Shown here piece after piece: positions 1-4,065 of a stretch of 5,231 bases of DNA. A program made the translations under genes and the position numbers. The DNA comes from WHSM01 sp050701635. GTDB taxonomy: Bacteria > Actinomycetota > Actinomycetes > Mycobacteriales > Micromonosporaceae. The stretch spans positions 1 to 5,231 of the forward strand of contig JBOGDF010000375.1 of assembly GCA_050701635.1 (NCBI GenBank), in the 5' to 3' direction. Positions within the stretch are counted from its first letter, which is position 1, and each line of letters starts with the position of its first letter. The notes beneath the pieces are model-generated. The model was not told where the DNA came from. It did no database searches and saw only the letters and a program-made list of their open reading frames with translations.

Positions 1-252
1 CGCGTCCTTCTCCCCCGGCTTGCGCTGGAAGGAGCAGTACGCGCAGGACGCGCTGCACACGTTGGTGAGGTTGAGGTGCCGGTTGACGTTGAACATCACC
101 CGGTCGCCGTTCAGCTCGGTGCGCTTGGCGTGCGCCAGCCGGCCCAGCCAGGCCAGCTCGTCGCACTCGTACAACGCGACACCGTCTTCGCGGCTGAGCC
201 GCTCGCCGGCCGCGACCTTCGCCTCGATCTCACGCTTGAGCCCTGCGTCCAT
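1..252 (-). CDS. mqnE: Aminofutalosine synthase MqnE, N-terminal part (radical SAM; runs off the left edge)
   Basis: Reading the minus strand from the ATG at 252-250 gives 84 codons open to the window edge. The protein begins MDAGLKREIEAKV and contains FNVNRHLNLTNVCSASCAYC followed by SFQRKPGEKDA. The Cys-x3-Cys-x2-Cys cluster (C66, C70, C73) is the radical SAM [4Fe-4S] motif, and the NRHLNxTNVC...C..CSFxRxPGEKDA context matches what I know of actinobacterial MqnE. In the futalosine route to menaquinone, this cytoplasmic enzyme joins an SAM-derived adenosyl group to 3-[(1-carboxyvinyl)oxy]benzoate, giving aminofutalosine. The C-terminal barrel lies outside the window. The ATG was chosen because the conserved MDAGLK-type N-terminus starts there; the ribosome binding site is weak. 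It is divergent from the wall hydrolase gene and probably unrelated in function. The paralogue MqnC is the main alternative but fits the N-terminus less well. Confidence 0.88.
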   Translation of the reverse strand, partial: MDAGLKREIEAKVAAGERLSREDGVALYECDELAWLGRLAHAKRTELNGDRVMFNVNRHLNLTNVCSASCAYCSFQRKPGEKDA

Positions 253-307
253 GTGGTCGAGCCTAACCGCCCATTTTTTGGGGGTACGGTGTGCCGCCGG
301 GCAATGT

Positions 308-320
308 GGTCAGCGTGACC
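308..320. repeat. Short inverted repeat GGTCA-gcg-TGACC
   Basis: Two perfect 5-bp arms (308-312 and 316-320) are separated by 3 bp, giving a 13-bp dyad in the divergent intergenic region. The odd spacing and location fit a dimeric regulator site, but a dyad this short can occur by chance in GC-rich DNA. No regulator is assigned. Confidence 0.35.
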
Positions 321-391
321 CGACGCCGTTCGGACGGATCGGCTGGAACCTCTGGCTAGTTCCCGACATCTCATCTAGATGGATCAGACAA

Positions 392-404
392 ACCGTCGTA
401 CGGT
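392..404. repeat. Short inverted repeat ACCGT-cgt-ACGGT
   Basis: Perfect 5-bp arms (392-396 and 400-404) surround a 3-bp centre, the same geometry as the dyad at 308-320 but with different arm sequence. It lies 9 bp upstream of the longer palindrome at 413-432, so the two could form one compound regulatory element. Chance occurrence is not excluded. Confidence 0.35.
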
Positions 405-412
405 GGACACCG

Positions 413-432
413 CACCACGCGTCCGCGTGGTG
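413..432. promoter_or_regulatory. Perfect palindrome with 9-bp arms upstream of the NlpC/P60 gene, candidate operator or leader hairpin
   Basis: CACCACGCG at 413-421 is followed by TC and then its exact reverse complement CGCGTGGTG at 424-432. The 20-bp dyad ends 45 bp before the chosen ATG at 478 and just upstream of the -10-like TATGCT at 442-447, where a repressor would overlap the -35 zone. If transcription starts upstream, the RNA could instead form a GC-rich stem of about 8 bp closed by a 4-nt loop. The sequence proves the symmetry; the role is inferred. Confidence 0.5.
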
Positions 433-477
433 GGATGGACGTATGCTGCGGCTGCAGTGGGACCACGGGACGGTGAC

Positions 478-2343
478 ATGAGCGCACAGCAACAGGGCCG
501 GCTCTCCGGACGCTGGACCCGTTCGCTGGGTGCGCTCGGCCTCGCCGCGGCGCTGGTGATCGGCTTCGCGGGTCCCGCCTGGGCGGATCCCACCGACCCT
601 TCCGTGCCCGACTCCGGTAACCGGCCCGAGCTCGGCGTGCCCGGCGTCCCCGGCGCGCCCAGCGTGCCGGGGCAGCCAGGGCAGCCCGGCCAGCCCGGCG
701 GGCAGCCGGGGAGCGGCACCGGCCCACCCACGGTCGCTCCGCCGGCGATGGGCCCGCTGGCCACCCAGATCGCCAACGAGCAACAGGCGGTCGCACTGCT
801 CGGCGAGCAGGTCAAGGACGCCAAGGAGCGGCTGGCCGGCCTGCGTACGCTGCTCGACGCCGCCCGGCGCGCCGCCACCGCCGCCGAGGCAGCCCGGGAG
901 CGCGCCGAGGGACGTACCGGATCGAGCGCGTCGGAGGCGTACCGGGAAGCCGCCGCCGTGCCGGAAAAGCTGCGCGACATCGCCCCCGAGCTGCAGCACA
1001 TGGCGCCGGGTCTGCGCGACAGCTCCACAGTGGAGAGTAAGGCCGCGGCCGACAGCTACCAGGCCGCCGAGGAGCTGGCCGACGCGGCCAAGGAGACGCT
1101 CGACGCCGCGCAGGCAGCGGTCTGGGCCGCCGCCGAAGAGGTCTCCGCACTGCAGAAGGAGTTCACCCGGCGCAGCGCCGCGCTGGCCGCGCTGAAGCTG
1201 CGCAACGCCGACGCGCTGCGGCAGGCCGAGGAGGCCGCCGACCGGGCCGCCGGCAACATCGACTACGACCCGGGCAGCGCGGTCAACGGGCTGCTCGCCA
1301 ACCCGATCGCGATCAAAGCGGTGCGGTACGCGTTGGCGCAGCGCGGCAAGCCGTACGTGTGGGGCGACGAGGGTCCGAACACCTTCGACTGCTCCGGGCT
1401 GGTGTGGGCGGCGTACGACTTCGCCGGCTTCACCCTCAACGCCCGGACGGCGCGCGCCCAGTTCTACAGCACCCGTCTGGTCGCGCCCGGCTATCTGTTG
1501 CCCGGCGACCTGGTCTTCTTCGGTCGTAACAAGTCCGACCCGGAGTCGATCCACCACGTCGGCATCTACATCGGCGGCGGCAACATCGTGCACGCCCCGA
1601 CCGCCGGTGACGTGGTGAAGGTGTCGCCGATCTGGTGGTGGGAGTTCTTCGCCGCCACCCGGGTGGTGCCCGCCGTCAAGGCGCCGACCACCGCGCCGAC
1701 GCCGAAGCCGACTCCTAGGCCCACGCCGAGCTCGCCCAAGCCGACGCCGTCCCAGAGCTCGCCGAAGCCGACGCCGACGACGCCCAGCCCGACCGCACCC
1801 TCGCCGACCCCGTCGGCGGCGCCCAGCCCGAGCACCAACCCCAGCCCCTCGCCGCAGCCCGGCAACTCCGCCTCTCCGGACGCCTCGACGTCGCCGTCCG
1901 CGCCGGCGGACGGCTCCGGCTCGTCCACCGGCGCCGACGTACCTGCCGAGTCGGGTACGTCGTCCGGCTCCGCGGACACGTCTGCGACCGGCTCGGGCGA
2001 TGCGGCGCCGTCCGGCTCGGGTGAACCGTCGACCTCGGGCGAGCCGTCGGCCACCTGCCCGTCGCCGTCGGCCAGCCCGTCCGCGAGTCCGTCACCGAGC
2101 GCGTCGCCGAGTCCGTCGCCGAGCGAGTCCGGCAGCCCGTCACCGACTCCGGACCCGTGCGCCACCAGCTCCGGCGGCACCACCCGTACGGCGAGCCGGT
2201 CCGGCGCCCGGTCGGTGACGTACCTGGCGCTGACCCTGGGGGCGACCCAGAAGGCGGCCACGGTGGCGATCCGGCGGCGTACCCGCGGCGGTAGCCAGAG
2301 TGCCGAGCCGCGCCGGCGGCTCCGTCGCAACCGCGAGAGCTGA
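478..2343 (+). CDS. Secreted NlpC/P60 peptidoglycan endopeptidase with long Pro/Ser-rich basic C-terminal tail
   Basis: This 621-residue protein is predicted to be exported and to cut peptide stems of peptidoglycan, typically a D-gamma-glutamyl-diaminopimelate bond in this family. Residues 1-36 form a signal peptide (basic SGRWTR region, LGLAAALVIGF core, AWA cleavage site before DP). Residues 53-83 are collagen-like Gly-X-Pro. Residues 93-260 are Ala/Glu/Lys-rich and likely helical or coiled-coil, as in RipA/RipC- and CwlO-type hydrolases. Residues 277-397 are the NlpC/P60 domain, with catalytic C305 in FDCSGL, H360 in HHVGIYIG and H372 in IVHAP, so the triad looks intact. A tail of about 220 residues follows: Lys/Pro then Pro/Ser repeats, C527 and C561, and an Arg-rich end. 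The ATG at 478 was chosen because it places the signal peptide at the N-terminus; the frame is open back to 379 and the ribosome binding site is only a weak GGGACGG. No LPxTG anchor is present. The domain call is secure; the exact substrate is not. Confidence 0.92.
   Translation: MSAQQQGRLSGRWTRSLGALGLAAALVIGFAGPAWADPTDPSVPDSGNRPELGVPGVPGAPSVPGQPGQPGQPGGQPGSGTGPPTVAPPAMGPLATQIANEQQAVALLGEQVKDAKERLAGLRTLLDAARRAATAAEAARERAEGRTGSSASEAYREAAAVPEKLRDIAPELQHMAPGLRDSSTVESKAAADSYQAAEELADAAKETLDAAQAAVWAAAEEVSALQKEFTRRSAALAALKLRNADALRQAEEAADRAAGNIDYDPGSAVNGLLANPIAIKAVRYALAQRGKPYVWGDEGPNTFDCSGLVWAAYDFAGFTLNARTARAQFYSTRLVAPGYLLPGDLVFFGRNKSDPESIHHVGIYIGGGNIVHAPTAGDVVKVSPIWWWEFFAATRVVPAVKAPTTAPTPKPTPRPTPSSPKPTPSQSSPKPTPTTPSPTAPSPTPSAAPSPSTNPSPSPQPGNSASPDASTSPSAPADGSGSSTGADVPAESGTSSGSADTSATGSGDAAPSGSGEPSTSGEPSATCPSPSASPSASPSPSASPSPSPSESGSPSPTPDPCATSSGGTTRTASRSGARSVTYLALTLGATQKAATVAIRRRTRGGSQSAEPRRRLRRNRES
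634..726 (+). repeat. Collagen-like Gly-X-Pro segment inside the NlpC/P60 protein
   Basis: Residues 53-83 of the hydrolase read as near-continuous triplets: GVP, GVP, GAP, SVP, GQP, GQP, GQP, then the less regular GGQPGSG. The underlying DNA is a degenerate 9-bp pattern. The segment directly follows the mature N-terminus and probably acts as an extended spacer before the helical region. It is too short to assume a stable triple helix. Confidence 0.7.
1681..2160 (+). repeat. Low-complexity Pro/Ser/Thr-coding tract of the NlpC/P60 tail
   Basis: Residues 402-561 are dominated by Pro, Ser, Thr, Gly and Ala. The first part carries repeats of the PKPTP type (residues 409-434), the middle is Gly/Ser/Asp-rich, and the last part is an SPSASPSPS run. 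Such tracts in exported actinobacterial proteins are usually extended linkers through the wall and may be glycosylated. The short-period DNA is prone to length change between strains. Two cysteines (C527, C561) frame the last Pro/Ser run. Confidence 0.75.
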
Positions 2344-2377
2344 TCACGGACCGTACGTCTCCTCGTGCTGCATGACC

Positions 2378-2410
2378 CTTGTCGTACGCGTCTGTGGTTG
2401 CTTGTCGTAC
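2378..2410. repeat. Direct repeat CTTGTCGTAC x2, 23 bp apart
   Basis: The 10-mer CTTGTCGTAC occurs exactly at 2378-2387 and 2401-2410. The start-to-start distance of 23 bp is about two helical turns, putting both copies on roughly the same DNA face, as for tandem binding of a response regulator. It lies 150-180 bp upstream of the M23 start codon. A binding role is inferred. Confidence 0.5.
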
Positions 2411-2501
2411 TTTCCGGGTACGTGGCGTACACCCCGCGTAGTCACCCGATGTGGTGAAGCACGAAGCCGCACTGATGACGCCGATGCGAATTGGGCGTTC
2501 C

Positions 2502-2530
2502 GTTGGAGCACTACTCGGGAGTAAGTTGGA
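2502..2530. repeat. GTTGGA direct repeat flanking the dyad TACTC-GG-GAGTA
   Basis: GTTGGA occurs at 2502-2507 and 2525-2530. Between them lies TACTC (2512-2516), GG, then GAGTA (2519-2523), a perfect short dyad. The element ends 30 bp before the M23 ATG, so it is either in the 5' leader or at the promoter. The arms are short and chance is possible. Confidence 0.35.
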
Positions 2531-2560
2531 CTGCACCTCTCACACGCCGGGGTCGCGTAG

Positions 2561-3826
2561 ATGCCAGTGCGGAAGATCGTTTCGGTACTCGGGGCAGCCG
2601 TTGTGGTGGCTGCCCTCGGTGTGACGCTGCCCGGAGTGGCCCAGGCCGACCCGATCCTGCCGCTGCCGTCACCCTCGCTGCCGCTGCCGCTTCCCGGTGG
2701 CACCTCCTCGCCCGAGCCGATCCTGCCGCTGCCGCCGCTGCCGCTGCCGGGCGGCTCGGACGGCCCGAGCCAGCCGAGCGATCCGACCGCCCCGGTGCCG
2801 GACAACCCCACCAGCCCCACGAATCCCGATGGCTCGAAGCCGGGCGGCGCCCGCCCCGGTCAGCCCCGTACCGCCGACCCGGCCGACCCCGCCGGCGACC
2901 GCTACCCGCACCCGCCGTTCGCGCCGATCAACGGCAACCCGTCGGCGGCGCTGCTGCAGCGGCTGTACGACGCCCAGGCCACCCAGCGCAGCCTGCGCAA
3001 CCAGATCGACACTCTCTCCACGCAGCTGGAGAGCAGCGCCGACGCGGTCGCCACCACCAAGGCCGAGCTGGCGTCGGCGCGGCGCAGCCGGGACAACGCC
3101 GCCGAGGGCGTCCAGGACCAGATCCGTACGATCTACAAGTCCGGTGCGCCGTACGCCATCTACACCGCCGTGGGCGGCTCCGACCGCGGCGTGATCCGCG
3201 ACGGCGCCCAGGGACGGCTCTCCGCGATCACCGACGCCTCGGAGAAGATCAGCTACCTCTCCGACCAGCTCGCCGGCGCCGTCGACAGCCGGGACGCGCT
3301 GACCGCCACGCTCACCGAGTTGAAGCGCCAGCTCGCCCAGGCCAACGCGATCGTCTCCCGGTTCCAGCGAGCGGCCGCCACGGACATCGCCGCCGGCGTA
3401 CCCAACCCCGGTGTGCCTGCCGGCTACACCGGTGGCCACCTGCTCTGGCCGGTGCGCGGCCAGGTCACCAGTGGGTACGGCAACCGCTACGACCCGTACT
3501 ACCACTCCTGGCAACTGCACGCCGGCATCGACATCGCGGCCCCATCCGGCACCCCGGTGCGCTCCTCGGCACCCGGCCGGGTGGTGATGGCCGGCGAGTA
3601 CGGCGGCTACGGCAACTACATCTGTCTGGCCCACGGCGTGGTGCGCGACCAGCAGCTGACCACCTGCTACGCCCACCTGTCCGCCATCGGCGTACGCGAG
3701 GGACAGTCCGTCGGCGCCGCGCAGGCGATCGGCCGGGTCGGCTCCACCGGCGCCTCCACCGGTCCTCACCTGCACTTTGAGGTACGCCTCGGCGGCCGTC
3801 CCACCGACCCAAGGTTGTGGCTGTAA
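2561..3826 (+). CDS. Secreted M23 (LytM-type) zinc metallopeptidase with coiled-coil region
   Basis: This 421-residue protein is predicted to be exported and to hydrolyse peptidoglycan cross-bridges or stem peptides with a Zn ion. Residues 1-29 form a signal peptide (basic MPVRK, hydrophobic core, AQA cleavage before DP). Residues 30-125 are Pro-rich and include a duplicated Leu-Pro block. Residues 128-272 are rich in Gln, Leu, Ala and charged residues and probably coiled-coil, as in EnvC-like M23 proteins. The M23 domain spans about 291-421. Expected residues are all present: H320 and D324 in HAGIDIAAP, H372 in CYAHLS, H403 and H405 in GPHLHFEV. This argues for an active enzyme, unlike degenerate EnvC-type activators. 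C355 and C369 could form a disulfide. A TAG directly before the ATG in the same frame fixes the 5' limit; GTG at 2567 is a less likely alternative. The ribosome binding site is weak. It lies 217 bp after the NlpC/P60 gene on the same strand. Confidence 0.93.
   Translation: MPVRKIVSVLGAAVVVAALGVTLPGVAQADPILPLPSPSLPLPLPGGTSSPEPILPLPPLPLPGGSDGPSQPSDPTAPVPDNPTSPTNPDGSKPGGARPGQPRTADPADPAGDRYPHPPFAPINGNPSAALLQRLYDAQATQRSLRNQIDTLSTQLESSADAVATTKAELASARRSRDNAAEGVQDQIRTIYKSGAPYAIYTAVGGSDRGVIRDGAQGRLSAITDASEKISYLSDQLAGAVDSRDALTATLTELKRQLAQANAIVSRFQRAAATDIAAGVPNPGVPAGYTGGHLLWPVRGQVTSGYGNRYDPYYHSWQLHAGIDIAAPSGTPVRSSAPGRVVMAGEYGGYGNYICLAHGVVRDQQLTTCYAHLSAIGVREGQSVGAAQAIGRVGSTGASTGPHLHFEVRLGGRPTDPRLWL
2648..2755 (+). 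repeat. Duplicated Leu-Pro block in the M23 protein linker
   Basis: Right after the signal peptide, residues 30-47 (DPILPLPSPSLPLPLPGG) and 52-65 (EPILPLPPLPLPGG) are imperfect copies of one block, coded by similar DNA. The Pro spacing favours an extended polyproline helix, but the alternating Leu makes it more hydrophobic than a usual Pro/Thr wall linker. Confidence 0.6.
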
Positions 3827-3832
3827 CCCACC

Positions 3833-3846
3833 GTTGATTCGTCAAC
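3833..3846 (+). terminator. Weak hairpin with TTCG loop after the M23 gene
   Basis: GTTGA (3833-3837), loop TTCG (3838-3841) and TCAAC (3842-3846) form a perfect 5-bp stem starting 7 nt after the TAA stop. The UUCG tetraloop is stabilising, although here it is closed by A-U, not C-G. There is no T-run and the stem is short, so it may only protect the 3' end or be coincidental. Confidence 0.25.
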
Positions 3847-3891
3847 CGATTGCCGCCAGTAACCCCGTAGTCGCAGGCCGAATACCACGCT

Positions 3892-3903
3892 GGCCGGCCG
3901 GCC
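3892..3903. repeat. 12-bp palindrome GGCCGGCCGGCC
   Basis: A perfectly self-complementary block of three GGCC units lies in the gap after the M23 gene, within a wider weak symmetry (ACCA at 3884-3887, TGGT at 3906-3909). It could add to a terminator-like fold before the CTCTTTATCC stretch, or be a simple GC-rich motif. Confidence 0.35.
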
Positions 3904-4056
3904 GCTGGTCACCCTGGCTCTTTATCCTCATCAGGTAACCTCCCAGCCCTCGCGCGGATGTGGCACGGTGTGATGAGGGGCCACGGTGTTGTGAGTGGGG
4001 GCGGTTGCCGATGGGGGACTGCGCGTCCGCGTGCCAGCGCGTGTGGCGACTTGATC

Positions 4057-4062
4057 GGAGGG
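4057..4062 (+). promoter_or_regulatory. Ribosome binding site of the zinc-ribbon gene
   Basis: GGAGGG lies 3 nt before the ATG at 4066 (4 nt from the GGAGG core). It is the clearest Shine-Dalgarno sequence in the window and decides the start over the in-frame ATG at 3958, which lacks one. The spacing is slightly short. Confidence 0.7.
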
Positions 4063-4065
4063 CTG

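Larger units (their letters stand above)
253..477. promoter_or_regulatory. Divergent intergenic region between mqnE and the NlpC/P60 gene
   Basis: This 225-bp gap must hold the promoters of both divergent genes. Next to mqnE there is a T6 run at 274-279 flanked by C and G runs, the most AT-rich patch nearby. Toward the hydrolase gene there are three inverted repeats (308-320, 392-404, 413-432). A hexamer TATGCT at 442-447 resembles a -10 box, but no TTGACA-like -35 sits at the right distance, so no promoter is firmly assigned. No c-di-AMP (ydaO-type) leader, which often precedes actinobacterial wall hydrolase genes, could be recognised. Confidence 0.5.
2344..2560 (+). promoter_or_regulatory. 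Intergenic region upstream of the M23 gene
   Basis: This 217-bp gap separates the two hydrolase genes and probably carries a separate promoter for the M23 gene. It holds two direct-repeat pairs with the same 23-bp period (CTTGTCGTAC at 2378 and 2401; GTTGGA at 2502 and 2525) and a small dyad at 2512-2523. Neither a convincing -35/-10 pair nor a stem followed by a T-run could be picked out, so termination of the upstream gene and the start point of the M23 transcript remain open. Confidence 0.45.
3827..4065. promoter_or_regulatory. Intergenic region between the M23 and zinc-ribbon genes
   Basis: This 239-bp gap contains a 5-bp hairpin with a TTCG loop just after the M23 stop, a GGCC palindrome at 3892-3903, a GGTAACC heptamer at 3934-3940, and a CACGGTGT direct repeat (3964-3971 and 3982-3989) overlapped by a GTGGC/GCCAC inverted pair (3960-3964 and 3980-3984). 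A TATCCT at 3923-3928 is a possible -10 with no recognisable -35. The downstream gene probably has its own promoter here, but I cannot place it. Confidence 0.4.

Noticed and set aside
379..477. Upstream extension of the NlpC/P60 protein to the ATG at 379
   Set aside because: It would add 33 residues before the signal peptide and include the 413-432 palindrome as coding sequence; the ATG at 478 gives a normal export signal.
253..560. c-di-AMP (ydaO-type) riboswitch before the hydrolase genes
   Set aside because: Such leaders often precede NlpC/P60 and M23 genes in actinobacteria, but I could not find the conserved core here or in 2344-2560. A covariance-model search with the ydaO family would settle it.
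310..1593. Long open frame on the minus strand (427 codons) opposite the NlpC/P60 gene
   Set aside because: It overlaps a clearly identified plus-strand gene, has no recognisable domain, and long antisense frames are expected in GC-rich DNA.
1566..2432. Minus-strand frame opposite the Pro/Ser tail, rich in Gly, Asp and Val
   Set aside because: Its composition is a mirror of the plus-strand Pro/Ser codons, and the plus frame continues the hydrolase without interruption.
2669..3775. Minus-strand frame of 368 codons opposite the M23 gene
   Set aside because: The plus strand encodes an intact M23 enzyme with all catalytic residues; this is an antisense shadow.
2491..3780. Second long plus-strand frame (429 codons), Arg/Pro-rich, overlapping the M23 gene
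   Set aside because: Its composition is typical of an out-of-frame reading of GC-rich coding DNA, and no domain or export signal is visible.
478..3826. Sortase LPxTG anchors in the two hydrolases
   Set aside because: Neither protein has LPxTG followed by a hydrophobic segment at its C-terminus; the M23 protein ends within its catalytic domain.
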